The position numbers were made by a program, and so were the translations under genes. From Firmicutes bacterium HGW-Firmicutes-2 (lineage in GTDB: Bacteria > Bacillota > Clostridia > Lachnospirales > Vallitaleaceae): 64,000 nt of DNA. This document shows positions 44,390-53,687 of this stretch, one piece after another. The notes beneath the pieces are model-generated. The model had not been told where the DNA came from, did no database searches, and saw only the letters and a program-made list of their open reading frames with translations. The DNA lies in assembly GCA_002841495.1 (NCBI GenBank), contig PGZV01000021.1, forward strand, positions 55,520-119,519, given 5' to 3'. Each line of letters opens with the position of its first letter. Within the stretch, counting starts at the first letter, position 1.

Positions 44390-45305
44390 AGCCGGTCTCC
44401 TTTGCCAGAATTTGTCCTTCATCGCTAAGAAGCCAATTGACGACTTGCCTTGCTGGGCTATCATTAGCTTCATCAGAACGGATGACAGCGTAATAGGCAG
44501 TACCAACAGGGTATTCCCCGGATGCGATGGTCTCAGGGCTTGGATAGACATCGTCCACCTTAAGTAAACGAACTTGATCATTGCCCCACATATCTACAAC
44601 AAAGTAATAATAGGAATAACCCAGAGCATCCGGTGCACTTTCATAAGCAGCAACAGCATCAATCAGACCGCTCATACCTGCGATAATATGTTCCGTAGGC
44701 GGCTCCATAGGTTGTTTATCTTTCATGACCAGTTCAAGAAAACCGGTCTGACTACCGGAGTTGAGTGGACGTTGATAGGCAATGATTGGAAGGTCAGGAC
44801 CGCCTACCTCTGACCAGTTTGTAATCTCACCGGCATAGATGGAACGAATCTCTTCATAAGTTAGTGAATCTATAGGATTGTCCACATGAGCCAGAAAAAC
44901 AAAAGCTTCGCTAACAATAGGAATAACTTCTAGAGTTACATCCATAGATTCAGCCAGTTCCAGTTCTTCTTTTGAAGGGCTTGTAACAAAGATCAGATCT
45001 GTATTTTTTTCAATAAGGTTGACATAGGCTTGATGGGTTTTGTTATGTAGGATATAAGGTCGAACCTCATCAAGGGTCATGTCCATAAGTCTGGCAGCCA
45101 GTGCCTCAGACAAAGGTATAGTAACAGTGGAACCATCTACGCGAGGATAGGTATCCAAGTCGAAGCTTGGTGCCACAGCTTCAATTGAATCCTCAGGCTT
45201 AAGTGAGGTGGAATTGGAAGCGGTGCATGAAGCTAGCATGCTTAAAGATAATGTTAATAATATAACAAATACAATTTGACCAAAATACTTTTTACGACTG
45301 TTCAT
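44373..45305 (-). CDS. PstS-like substrate-binding lipoprotein
   Basis: This 310-residue lipoprotein has a signal ending at Cys27 (SMLASC). It shows the PstS pattern: YPRVDGSTVTIPLSEALAA, then IRSIYAGEITNWSEVGG, then IIAYQRPLNSGSQTGFLELV with its phosphate-loop serines, and VVNWLLSDEGQ at the end. No pstCAB genes follow. The only partner is the overlapping DUF3298-like lipoprotein gene, so it may be a sensor or scavenging protein rather than a transport component. Confidence 0.85.
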   Translation of the reverse strand: MNSRKKYFGQIVFVILLTLSLSMLASCTASNSTSLKPEDSIEAVAPSFDLDTYPRVDGSTVTIPLSEALAARLMDMTLDEVRPYILHNKTHQAYVNLIEKNTDLIFVTSPSKEELELAESMDVTLEVIPIVSEAFVFLAHVDNPIDSLTYEEIRSIYAGEITNWSEVGGPDLPIIAYQRPLNSGSQTGFLELVMKDKQPMEPPTEHIIAGMSGLIDAVAAYESAPDALGYSYYYFVVDMWGNDQVRLLKVDDVYPSPETIASGEYPVGTAYYAVIRSDEANDSPARQVVNWLLSDEGQILAKETGYVPLQ

Positions 45306-45472
45306 ATTAAATCTCTCCTTCTTAATGGTTTTTATATGACGTTAACACCAAATTTATCTCTATATTAGATGTTGTCCTTACTCTAATTAGCTTACTAAAG
45401 GGAATGTAACTTGTAAAGTTAAATAAAGATGTCAAAAGTCTTACGTAATGTTACGAACTAGGTTTTATAAGA

Positions 45473-45501
45473 TAGACAATCCATGTTCCAAATTGTATAA
45501 T
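45473..45501 (+). promoter_or_regulatory. Promoter of the PAS-GGDEF-HD-GYP gene
   Basis: A -35 TAGACA (45473-45478) and a -10 TATAAT (45496-45501) are 17 bases apart, some 45 bases before the ATG at 45548. Confidence 0.55.
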
Positions 45502-45547
45502 GAAAATACTTAAATAAATACTTAAATAATATTTATATGGAGGGCCT

Positions 45548-47692
45548 ATGACGCATAAACATGCCATAAAAAATGATGAAAAATATCTAAACCCGTGGAC
45601 CCTTAGATATGAAGGTATTTATGAGAATCTTGAAGAAAAGTTCATCGAGGACTACAACAAGTCCAAGATTAAAAATCAAAGAACAAATATTTTGATTGGC
45701 TTCGTGGCCACTTTATTGTTTGTTTTTGTGAATTTTTTTTATGTTCATGAAAGCATTATAGTATCTTTATCCTTACGTCTTCTCCTTTTTATGCCCATGG
45801 CTCTGATTTTTTGGTATCTAAGTTATAAAGATTATTTTTATAAAATCAGTCAAAGAATCATAGTCATCTATATTATATGTGGCACCATAATTTTGCTAGT
45901 CATACATTATATCAGTTCAGGCTATGGTGCATATGCTTATCGGTATGAACTATTGCTTGTGTCCATATTCTTGTATTTATTCAGCACCTTAAGATTCAAA
46001 AGCGTATTATTGACAAGTCTGATTATATTGGTCATATACAATATATTCTATTTATATACAAAGGCCATTTCAATAGAAATACATATGGATGCAATGATTA
46101 TGTATGGATTCATTATCATACCGGGAAGCTTATCGACTTATTATTCTGAGATAGCCCAACGCCAAAGCTTCTATCAGCGTTTGAAGCAATCTGAGGAAAA
46201 GGTGGAAATGGAACATGTAAATGAAGATCTGGAAAAGAAAGTCGCGGAGAGAACCTTAGAGCTGAGCATAACCAATGAAAACATTCAGATTAGTGAAAAA
46301 GCTTTTAGAAGCTTGTACGAAGAGGCAGCAGACGCCATTCTCATTATTGAAGACCGAGTTATGGCCGATTATAATCAAGCCTTTGAAGTCATGTTTAAGT
46401 TAGAATATGGCTTTGATTTTATAGGTAAAGACATCCGGCAGTTGGTTAAGGATTTTGATGATGAGGAAAAGGATATTTTGGAGAAGTTTTTAGAGCGTGG
46501 TAATGAAGAAAAGTCTCTAAAAATACAAGGCAAGTTATTTAAGCGTAATCATCAACCCATGATTCTTCAGATCATGTTCACAAGAATAAATCTAATTGAA
46601 CAGGAAATTATTCATGCTTTGGTCCGTGATATCACAAAAGAAAGTAAAATGGTAGAGAATCTGGAATATATCAGTTATCATGACCAACTCACTGGTATTT
46701 ATAACAGGCTCTATTTTAATAAGGCTCTTGGTCAGCTTAGGACCAAAGAAAATATGCCAATGATGATTATAATGGCGGATGTGAACGGACTTAAGCTTAT
46801 TAATGATACCTTCGGCTATGAAGTCGGAGATCAGTACTTGATTAAAGTCGCCAAGATACTTAAGCATGCAAGTCGTAAAAAAGATATCATCGCCAGATTA
46901 AGCGGAGATGAATTTGCCATCATATGCCCAAAGACAGAGATGTTATTGGTAGGTGATTTGATATTGCAGATCAAAAAACAAGCCCGTATCCAGAATATCA
47001 AAGGCATTCAACTGTCTATATCACTTGGGTACGCCATTATGAATAAGCCGGAGGATTCGTTGGATGAAGCACTAAAGCTCGCTGAAGACCATATGCAGGA
47101 AAGAAAAGTATTTGAGAGTCCAACCATGCGTAGAAAAACCATAGATGTGGTCATCAAAACCTTACATGAGAAAAACGCCAGAGAAGAGCTACACTCTAGG
47201 CGCGTTTCGGAATTGTCGAAGATTCTTGGAAAAGCCATACATTTATCAGAGGAGAAAATCAAAGAAATTGAGATGGTAGGTTTGCTCCACGATATTGGTA
47301 AAATCGGCGTGGATGAGAATATTTTAAACAAAACAGGCAGATTAACCGAAGAAGAATATGAAGCAGTCAAACAACATCCGGAGATTGGTTTTAGAATCCT
47401 TAACACCTCTAATGAGATGTTGCGTTTATCTAATTATGTCTTGTACCATCATGAACGATGGGACGGTAAAGGTTACCCCACAGGCATCAAAGGTGACAAC
47501 ATACCTATACAATCCAGAATCATAGCCATTGTAGATACATTCGATGCCATTACCAGTGAACGCCCTTATCGACCGGCAAGAAGCATTGAAATGGCCCTTG
47601 AAGAACTTAAGGAAAACGCAGGTACGCAATTTGACCCCTATCTGGTGATGGCTTTTGTAAAGGCTATACAACAGGAGAATGTGACACCATAA
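45548..47692 (+). CDS. Membrane PAS-GGDEF-HD-GYP cyclic-di-GMP protein
   Basis: This 714-residue protein has six or seven membrane helices at about 45-205, a coiled coil, a PAS-like domain at about 250-370, a GGDEF domain at about 380-530 and an HD-GYP domain at about 545-710. The GGDEF site reads RLSGDEFA (Ser for the first Gly), with RKKD five residues upstream as a product-inhibition site, so synthesis may be reduced or regulated. The HD-GYP motifs HDIGKIG and HHERWDGKGYPTG are intact, so c-di-GMP breakdown is likely. GGAGGG lies before the ATG. Confidence 0.88.
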   Translation: MTHKHAIKNDEKYLNPWTLRYEGIYENLEEKFIEDYNKSKIKNQRTNILIGFVATLLFVFVNFFYVHESIIVSLSLRLLLFMPMALIFWYLSYKDYFYKISQRIIVIYIICGTIILLVIHYISSGYGAYAYRYELLLVSIFLYLFSTLRFKSVLLTSLIILVIYNIFYLYTKAISIEIHMDAMIMYGFIIIPGSLSTYYSEIAQRQSFYQRLKQSEEKVEMEHVNEDLEKKVAERTLELSITNENIQISEKAFRSLYEEAADAILIIEDRVMADYNQAFEVMFKLEYGFDFIGKDIRQLVKDFDDEEKDILEKFLERGNEEKSLKIQGKLFKRNHQPMILQIMFTRINLIEQEIIHALVRDITKESKMVENLEYISYHDQLTGIYNRLYFNKALGQLRTKENMPMMIIMADVNGLKLINDTFGYEVGDQYLIKVAKILKHASRKKDIIARLSGDEFAIICPKTEMLLVGDLILQIKKQARIQNIKGIQLSISLGYAIMNKPEDSLDEALKLAEDHMQERKVFESPTMRRKTIDVVIKTLHEKNAREELHSRRVSELSKILGKAIHLSEEKIKEIEMVGLLHDIGKIGVDENILNKTGRLTEEEYEAVKQHPEIGFRILNTSNEMLRLSNYVLYHHERWDGKGYPTGIKGDNIPIQSRIIAIVDTFDAITSERPYRPARSIEMALEELKENAGTQFDPYLVMAFVKAIQQENVTP

Positions 47693-47740
47693 GCAAAATT
47701 TGGTATTTATCAAAAAAGGCTGAATATGAATGGAGAACCT

Positions 47741-48547
47741 ATGAAGAAAGCAATGTTAAATAGAAAATCAGAACGTACATATACAGGTCTACCTTTGTCG
47801 GAAGATCATGAAAAGAAACTAATTGCCTACTTGGAAGACGATAAAAACCGAATCGGTATCAACGGTAATACCATTGCTATATATTATCAGAAAGTCATCG
47901 AGCAAAAAAATGAAAAAATCGGTACCTACGGTATTATAAAAAAAGCACCTGCATACTTAATCACACTATGTAAGAACACTTCAGAAGCGATGTTAGATTG
48001 CGGTTATGTATTTGAAAAACTTGTGCTTTATCTTGAATCTATGGGAATTGCTACCTGTTGGTTGGGTGGTACCTTTAACCGTAACAAAATTAAGTTAGTA
48101 GAAGGACCGGCAACAGATGAAATCATACCAATCATATCACCCGTAGGTTATAGTGCACGCAAAAAAGCTATGATGGATCATCTATTTAGAAAGATGGCCC
48201 ATTCAGATAGTCGAAAAGACTTTGATTTGCTTTTTTATGATCAAGAGAAGACAGTTATAGACGACACCAATCTTAAAAAGCAGTTAGCATATGTTCGTGT
48301 AGCACCAAGTGCTTCTAATCAGCAACCTTGGCGTGTTGTTATGGATTCAGAAAAAAACGCCCACTTTTATATTCATAGAACGCCTAAATATGGGGAGCAA
48401 TTAGGCTATGATATACAGTTGATTGATATAGGTATCGCCCTATGCCACTACGAATTAGCCACGGGAAATAAGCGTTATTTCAAAAAAACAGAGAAAATTT
48501 CTATTGAAAAAGAATACTGGGATTATGTCATTAGTGTTGGTTCATGA
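47741..48547 (+). CDS. Nitroreductase-family flavoprotein (TM1586-like)
   Basis: This 268-residue protein begins MLNRKSERTYTGLPLSEDH, an FMN-binding head of nitroreductases. It has a central MGIATCWLGGTFNR and a second FMN-binding half APSASNQQPWRVVM near residue 185, as in the TM1586-type group that holds two related halves in one chain. It is probably an NAD(P)H-dependent FMN oxidoreductase of unknown substrate. ATG 47741 follows GGAGAACCT; an earlier ATG at 47726 lacks a site. It lies between two c-di-GMP genes. Confidence 0.85.
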   Translation: MKKAMLNRKSERTYTGLPLSEDHEKKLIAYLEDDKNRIGINGNTIAIYYQKVIEQKNEKIGTYGIIKKAPAYLITLCKNTSEAMLDCGYVFEKLVLYLESMGIATCWLGGTFNRNKIKLVEGPATDEIIPIISPVGYSARKKAMMDHLFRKMAHSDSRKDFDLLFYDQEKTVIDDTNLKKQLAYVRVAPSASNQQPWRVVMDSEKNAHFYIHRTPKYGEQLGYDIQLIDIGIALCHYELATGNKRYFKKTEKISIEKEYWDYVISVGS

Positions 48548-48604
48548 GGTTAGTGAGATATAACAAAAAGTTAAGAAAGAATTGCAAAGACAATGAATAT
48601 ATAG

Positions 48605-48637
48605 TAACATTAAGGCATAGAAATGTCCTGAATGTTA
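48605..48637. promoter_or_regulatory. Hairpin or operator upstream of the GGDEF-EAL gene
   Basis: TAACATT and AATGTTA arms, with inner AGG/CCT pairing, form an imperfect inverted repeat about 35 bases before the ATG at 48670. Role unknown. Confidence 0.3.
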
Positions 48638-48669
48638 TATAAAAGGGGCTAGAATAATAAGGTGGCTAT

Positions 48670-51348
48670 ATGGTTAAGAAACTATCCATAAGAAACAAAC
48701 TCATCATAAGCATTTTTCTGGGTTGTCTGATACCCTATTTTTTTGGTGGCCTTTATATTAAAAATCAAGCAGAAAATTGGCTCTATAATAGAAACCTTGA
48801 GAGCACCAACACATTACTTAGACAAACTGCAGACTTTGTAGACGAGACCATCTTAATCAGCAAAGAGAATCTGGTAACGATGATGGCTATGGACGAGCGG
48901 ATTGTTCACGCCGACGGACAGCTTAATAGCTATGTAGCTTATGATGAAGAATCCTTTAGACGTCGTTCCTCCAATGAAGAAAGAAGGATTCTAGCACTTT
49001 TTAAAAATATGAAAGAATCTCATGAGATTCTGGGCCTTATCGCCTTTGGTACGGAGTCAGGTGGCTATGTTGAATATCCTGAATTTAAGCCCAATGCGCC
49101 CTATGATCCAAGACTAAGACCTTGGTATATCAATGCCATTGGAACAGAAGGTGTGATTGTATCTGAACCTTATCGGACCAGCGTAACAAACGAACTGGTG
49201 ATTAGTATTGCTAAAAGTGTGAAATCCCGTAATACCGATGTTGGCGTCCTAAGCTTAGTTATCCGCTTAGATGATTTGGTGACACGCATTAATAACTTAA
49301 GCTATGGTGATACAGGTTATGTTAAAGTCCTAAGCCCTAATAATAAGTTTATTAACAGTCCCAAACATGAAGACTGGGTCCTATCTTCAGTGGAAGAACT
49401 GGGGTTAGATATCTTTGTGAATATTGAGACTTATAACGCCCAATCCTTTGAGGGTACTATGGAAGGTGAAGACAAAGTATTTAATGTCCATATATCCCCT
49501 TATAGTGGATGGAAGTACATCGCCATAATCGATAAAAGTGAGGTCATGTCTCAATCCAAAGCTTTAACGGATGCACTGATTTTCATATATTTTTTAACCC
49601 TGATTATTATATTGCTGTTTATATTCCTTATATCCAACTACATTACAAGACCGATTCTTAAGATTGCCGGTGTTATCAATAGGATGGCAAGCTTCAAATT
49701 TGACGACTATGAAGAAGACAAGGACCTCGTATCAATAAGTCATAAACAAGATGAAGTCGGTGCTATAACAACCGCCCTTCATGGCATGCAGACCAACTTC
49801 ATTGAACTCTCAAACAGTATAAATATCATGGATCAGGAGATTCAGAATATAGATATTGGCGAGAAGTCTAGGTATAATTTAAGCTTATCAAAGGACAACC
49901 CATTTCACGGTATCACAAAATCCATTAATACTCTATTAGATAAAGTATATAGTTATATTGATCAAGTCAAGGCATCTCAAAAGGAGATTACCAACAAAAA
50001 TGAATTGTTAATGGCTTCAGAAGAGGAATTGACAGCACAAGTGGAGGAGATAGAATCACAAAAAAGCTATATCCACTTTTTAGCAGACCATGATCCTTTA
50101 ACAGAGTTACCCAACCGACGTAGCTTCTACAAAAAGTTAAACCAAGTGCTGGACGCCGATGAAAAAGGCGCTGTCATGCTACTGGATCTGGATAACTTTA
50201 AAGGCATCAATGATACGCTGGGTCATCTTTTTGGTGATCAGGTGCTGATGTACATATCCAGAGAGCTAGAAGCATTGACAAGCGATCGGGTATTTGTGTC
50301 ACGTTTCGGTGGAGATGAGTTTTTGTTGCTCTATATGTGGGAAAATGGTGAGAATGAATTGTTAGAATTCATTCGTCAACTCAACGAATTGTTCAATAGA
50401 AAGCTCTATGTAGAAAACAATGAAGTGAACATAGAATTTAGTATGGGCGTATCTTTATTTCCAAGTGATAGTACGGACATTAATCAACTTATTATGAACG
50501 CAGATTTGGCTTTGTATACCATTAAAAACAGTGGTAAAAATAATTACGCCTTCTTTAGCGCCGGTATGGGAGAATATCAGATCTACAAATCCAAAACGGA
50601 AGCTATCCTTAGAGAGGCCATTGATACAGATGGTTTTAAGATGGTCTACCAACCCCAAGTGGAGCTTTCCTCAGGTAGAGTGGCCGGATTTGAAGCATTG
50701 CTTAGGTTGAAAAACAATAGGATGTCACCGGGAGAATTTATTCCAATTGCCGAAGAAAACGGCATGATCATAGCCATAGGTCGTATTGTGACGAAGCTGG
50801 TTGTGGAGCAGATTAGAAGCTGGATGGAAAAAGGTTATGTCATTAAACCGGTGGCCATTAACTACTCAGCTGTCCAGATGTATGATTATGGGTATAAAGC
50901 ATACTTGATGAATTTACTAAGAGAAAACGCCGTCAGTCCAAATTATATACTGATAGAAATTACAGAAAATATATTCTTGGAAAACAAAGAGTCGACGATA
51001 GCCTTCCTCAAGGAACTTCGATCTTATGGTATCAAGATCGCCATTGATGATTTTGGAACAGGATATTCCTCCTTAAGTTATCTGACATTTTTACCGATTG
51101 ATACCATTAAGCTTGACCGTTCACTCAGCATGGAGTTCCTAGAGATGGATAATATTTCAGTTATGGATAGCTTAATCGCTCTAGCCCATAGCTTAAATCT
51201 TCTGGTAATTGCAGAAGGTATTGAAGAGCACAAACAGGTTAAACGACTAAAATATGGTCAGTGCGATGCCATCCAAGGTTATTATTTTAGTAAGCCAATG
51301 GAAGTGGAAGAGCTGGAGTTGGATTTTGACAAAAAATACGAAGTCTAA
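48670..51348 (+). CDS. dCACHE-HAMP-GGDEF-EAL cyclic-di-GMP signalling protein
   Basis: This 892-residue receptor has a helix at about 10-28, a double-Cache sensor at about 30-290 (DPRLRPWYINAIG is a Cache hallmark), a second helix at about 298-322, HAMP and coiled coil to 465, a GGDEF domain at about 470-635 (RFGGDEFLLLY, intact) and an EAL domain at about 640-885 (GFEALLRLK; ITENIFLE; DDFGTGYSSLSYL; all main residues present). Both synthesis and breakdown of c-di-GMP are possible; the ligand is extracellular and unknown. AAGGTGG precedes the ATG. Confidence 0.92.
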   Translation: MVKKLSIRNKLIISIFLGCLIPYFFGGLYIKNQAENWLYNRNLESTNTLLRQTADFVDETILISKENLVTMMAMDERIVHADGQLNSYVAYDEESFRRRSSNEERRILALFKNMKESHEILGLIAFGTESGGYVEYPEFKPNAPYDPRLRPWYINAIGTEGVIVSEPYRTSVTNELVISIAKSVKSRNTDVGVLSLVIRLDDLVTRINNLSYGDTGYVKVLSPNNKFINSPKHEDWVLSSVEELGLDIFVNIETYNAQSFEGTMEGEDKVFNVHISPYSGWKYIAIIDKSEVMSQSKALTDALIFIYFLTLIIILLFIFLISNYITRPILKIAGVINRMASFKFDDYEEDKDLVSISHKQDEVGAITTALHGMQTNFIELSNSINIMDQEIQNIDIGEKSRYNLSLSKDNPFHGITKSINTLLDKVYSYIDQVKASQKEITNKNELLMASEEELTAQVEEIESQKSYIHFLADHDPLTELPNRRSFYKKLNQVLDADEKGAVMLLDLDNFKGINDTLGHLFGDQVLMYISRELEALTSDRVFVSRFGGDEFLLLYMWENGENELLEFIRQLNELFNRKLYVENNEVNIEFSMGVSLFPSDSTDINQLIMNADLALYTIKNSGKNNYAFFSAGMGEYQIYKSKTEAILREAIDTDGFKMVYQPQVELSSGRVAGFEALLRLKNNRMSPGEFIPIAEENGMIIAIGRIVTKLVVEQIRSWMEKGYVIKPVAINYSAVQMYDYGYKAYLMNLLRENAVSPNYILIEITENIFLENKESTIAFLKELRSYGIKIAIDDFGTGYSSLSYLTFLPIDTIKLDRSLSMEFLEMDNISVMDSLIALAHSLNLLVIAEGIEEHKQVKRLKYGQCDAIQGYYFSKPMEVEELELDFDKKYEV

Positions 51349-51391
51349 AGACGAAAGCTAGAAAGAAAAAAGAACCTATATTAAGAACCTT

Positions 51392-51423
51392 AAAAAGAAT
51401 CGATTTATCGGTTCTTTTTTTTT
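51392..51423 (+). terminator. Terminator after the GGDEF-EAL gene
   Basis: AAAAAGAA-CGAT pairs with ATCG-TTCTTTTT over a two-base loop (with one G-T pair) and runs into T. It separates the gene from the next promoter, which begins at once at 51427. Confidence 0.8.
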
Positions 51424-51426
51424 ATC

Positions 51427-51455
51427 TTGACATTGAGTCCTTATGCCTATATAAT
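51427..51455 (+). promoter_or_regulatory. Consensus promoter of the Liv/ATC operon
   Basis: A perfect TTGACA (51427-51432) and a perfect TATAAT (51450-51455) have 17-base spacing. The start near 51462 would give a leader of about 176 bases containing the poly-cysteine ORF. Such a full-consensus promoter implies that control comes after initiation. Confidence 0.8.
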
Positions 51456-51522
51456 TCTCCATAACACTAAACATATAAAACATATAGATTTAGTATGCAA
51501 TAAAGAAAAGGAGATATGTCAT

Positions 51523-51573
51523 ATGAGAAGAATAAGAATCAAAGGGTGTTGTTGTTGCTGTTGCTGTCGTTAA
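51523..51573 (+). CDS. Poly-cysteine leader peptide (7 consecutive Cys codons)
   Basis: The 16-codon ORF encodes MRRIRIKGCCCCCCCR. AAAAGGAGA at 51507-51513 is a good ribosome site, ten bases before the ATG. Seven Cys codons in a row (TGT TGT TGT TGC TGT TGC TGT) are extremely unlikely by chance and are the mark of an amino-acid-sensing leader: ribosomes would stall here when Cys-tRNA is scarce. The downstream genes include an ATC hydrolase, which makes cysteine, and further on Cys/Met enzymes. No T-run terminator follows, so control may act through Rho or through access to the livK ribosome site. The Cys codon stretch is partly complementary to CAGTCACAAACAACC at 51591-51605. Confidence 0.8.
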   Translation: MRRIRIKGCCCCCCCR

Positions 51574-51637
51574 TCGTGAAGAAAGAAAAACAGTCACAAA
51601 CAACCAAGGTAGAATCAATGAAAGATAGAGGTATCTT

Positions 51638-52780
51638 ATGAAAAAGTTAAGAAGTGTATTGAGTCTCATATTAGTTGCATCCATGGTTTTAGCCCTGTTA
51701 TCAAGCTGTACAGCAGGGGCAGATAATGATGAAGATAGCCCGATCAAAATAGCCGTAGCATTTCCTATGACAGGTGACCAAGCAGAATATGGCCAAAGTT
51801 TTCTACTTGCAGCTCAGATTAAAGTTGATGAGTGGAACGCAAAGGGCGGTGTCTTAGGCAGAGCGATAGAGTTGGTTTCATATGATGACAAGAACTCTAG
51901 TGAAGAGGCTGCAACCATAGCACAAAAAATAGTAAGCACACCAGATATTGTAGGCGTATTAGGGCATTTCTCATCCGGCGTAAGCATGGTGGCAGCACCG
52001 ATATATGAAGAAAATCAAGTTATAGAAATATCCAATACCGCATCTCACCCGGATTATTCTTCAATCGGTGATTATATATTTAGAAACAACGCCGTCATCA
52101 GCAATGAGTTTGAAGTTATTGAGTCCTTGCTCACAGAAGATCTAAAATTATCAAAAGTTGGTATTGTAGCCATTAAGACGGACTGGGGAACGACAGCCGG
52201 TGCAATAGCTGCGGATATGATTCGTAACAATGATGCACTGACTTTAGTCGGACATGAAGAAGTGGTGGAAGGATCCGATGATTATAGCCTTGTAATAGCA
52301 AAGTTAAAAGAGGCAGGAGCAGAAGCCGTAATCAGTGTAGGCATGTACGCTTTGATAGCCCCATTAGCGAGACAATACAAAGCAGTGGATCCGGATATTC
52401 AAATACTTGGATTATCTAACTCCTATGCGCAGCAGCTCATTGAACTGGGTGGCGAAGCAACAGAAGGTATTATATTCCCGGTAAGCTTTTACAGTGATCC
52501 CCAAAATCCTGAAATAAAAAGATTCGTAGATGCTTATGTGGAAAGTTTTGGTAGTGAACCTTCAGCCTTAGCGGCACAGGCATATGACTCTATAGGTATT
52601 CTTTTAGAAGCCATCAAAGCCAATGGTAACTTAGATCGACCATCCCTTAGAGATACATTAAACAACATTACGTATCCTGGTATAACCGGAGAAACAAAGT
52701 TTGACGCAATAGGCGATGCCACTAAGAATTATACAAAACTCATAGTAAAAGACGGTAACTTTGTACCTTATGAAAATTAA
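51638..52780 (+). CDS. livK: Liv-type ABC transporter substrate-binding lipoprotein
   Basis: This 380-residue lipoprotein has a signal ending at Cys24 (ALLSSC). The periplasmic-binding fold of the branched-chain amino acid type is shown by IKIAVAFPMTGDQAEYGQSF, then IVGVLGHFSSGVSMVAAPIYEE and LAAQAYDSIGILLEAIK. Members bind amino acids, amides, urea and other small polar ligands, so the name livK is by homology only. Given the poly-Cys leader and the ATC hydrolase in the operon, the ligand may be a sulfur amino acid or thiazoline. GAGGT precedes ATG 51638 and sits in the 4-base loop of a small AGATA/TATCT hairpin. Confidence 0.88.
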   Translation: MKKLRSVLSLILVASMVLALLSSCTAGADNDEDSPIKIAVAFPMTGDQAEYGQSFLLAAQIKVDEWNAKGGVLGRAIELVSYDDKNSSEEAATIAQKIVSTPDIVGVLGHFSSGVSMVAAPIYEENQVIEISNTASHPDYSSIGDYIFRNNAVISNEFEVIESLLTEDLKLSKVGIVAIKTDWGTTAGAIAADMIRNNDALTLVGHEEVVEGSDDYSLVIAKLKEAGAEAVISVGMYALIAPLARQYKAVDPDIQILGLSNSYAQQLIELGGEATEGIIFPVSFYSDPQNPEIKRFVDAYVESFGSEPSALAAQAYDSIGILLEAIKANGNLDRPSLRDTLNNITYPGITGETKFDAIGDATKNYTKLIVKDGNFVPYEN

Positions 52781-52809
52781 CACCGCTGGTTTGAGAGGAG
52801 GTCATAGAG

Positions 52810-53685
52810 ATGATGCTTCAACAATTGCTTAATGGCATGGCTCTGGGTATGGCCTATGCTTTGATCGCAGTAGGCTACACCTTAGTATTTGGTATTCTAA
52901 GGCTGGTGAATTTTTCTCATGGCGCTGTTTATGCATTTGGAGCCCATATGGTTGTTTTCTTCATCGGTATGAACTTTGGACTATTACCGGCTGTAGTTTT
53001 CGGTATACTCTTATCCGGTTTATTAGGGGTTCTAATAGACAAAATTGCACTTAATCCCTTAAGAAAGAAAAAGTCCCCTAATATTTCAGCACTCATAACC
53101 ACCATTGGCGTTTCGTATATTATACAGAATCTGCTGGTTCTTGGCTTTGGAAGTGGACGCAAGTCCTTTCCAAAGCTTATTGAAACCAGAAGCATCATGA
53201 TAGGAGATGCCCAGATTACCAACATACAGTTATTGATGCTGGTCGTATCTGTGGTACTTTTTTTATCCCTTACTGTCCTGGTCAAGTATACAAAAATTGG
53301 ATTGGCCATGCGCGCAGTCGAACAACATGAAACCAATGCCGCTTTAATGGGTATACCCACGAGTTTTATCATTTCATTTACATTTTTCCTAGGCGGGCTC
53401 ACAGCTGCTATAGCCAGTGTCTTAATCGGAAGTCATTATGAGATTGTGTATCCTACGATGGGTATGATGATTGGATTAAAAGCTTTTTCAGCAGCGGTTC
53501 TAGGTGGTATTGGTGTTTTTTACGGATCAATTGTTGGTGGCTTATTGATAGGGCTGACGGAAGCACTTGCAGCAACTTGGTTTGGGGCGGAGTATAGAGA
53601 CTCTGTAGCATTTATAGTCTTAATCTTGGTGCTGATTCTAAGACCAATGGGATTATTTGGTAAGAAAGGCTTAAATAAGGTGTAA
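52810..53685 (+). CDS. livH: Liv-type ABC transporter permease LivH
   Basis: This 291-residue permease has about eight helices and LivH motifs: LLNGMALGMAYALIAVGYTLVFGILRLVNFSHG at the start (seen in two parts) and AFSAAVLGGIGVFYGSIVGGLLIG in the second half. It forms the membrane channel with LivM. Two ATG codons are adjacent (52810, 52813), after a GAGAGGAGGTC site. It is tightly clustered with the other importer genes. Confidence 0.92.
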   Translation: MMLQQLLNGMALGMAYALIAVGYTLVFGILRLVNFSHGAVYAFGAHMVVFFIGMNFGLLPAVVFGILLSGLLGVLIDKIALNPLRKKKSPNISALITTIGVSYIIQNLLVLGFGSGRKSFPKLIETRSIMIGDAQITNIQLLMLVVSVVLFLSLTVLVKYTKIGLAMRAVEQHETNAALMGIPTSFIISFTFFLGGLTAAIASVLIGSHYEIVYPTMGMMIGLKAFSAAVLGGIGVFYGSIVGGLLIGLTEALAATWFGAEYRDSVAFIVLILVLILRPMGLFGKKGLNKV

Positions 53686-53687
53686 GC

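Noticed and set aside
51462..51637. Cysteine T-box or SAM riboswitch in the livK leader
   Set aside because: I could not find the T-box specifier/antiterminator pattern or a SAM-riboswitch layout, nor an intrinsic terminator. The poly-Cys ORF explains the leader better.
52929..53402. 157-codon minus-strand ORF opposite livH
   Set aside because: It is antisense to a clear permease. Long shadow ORFs are common opposite membrane genes.
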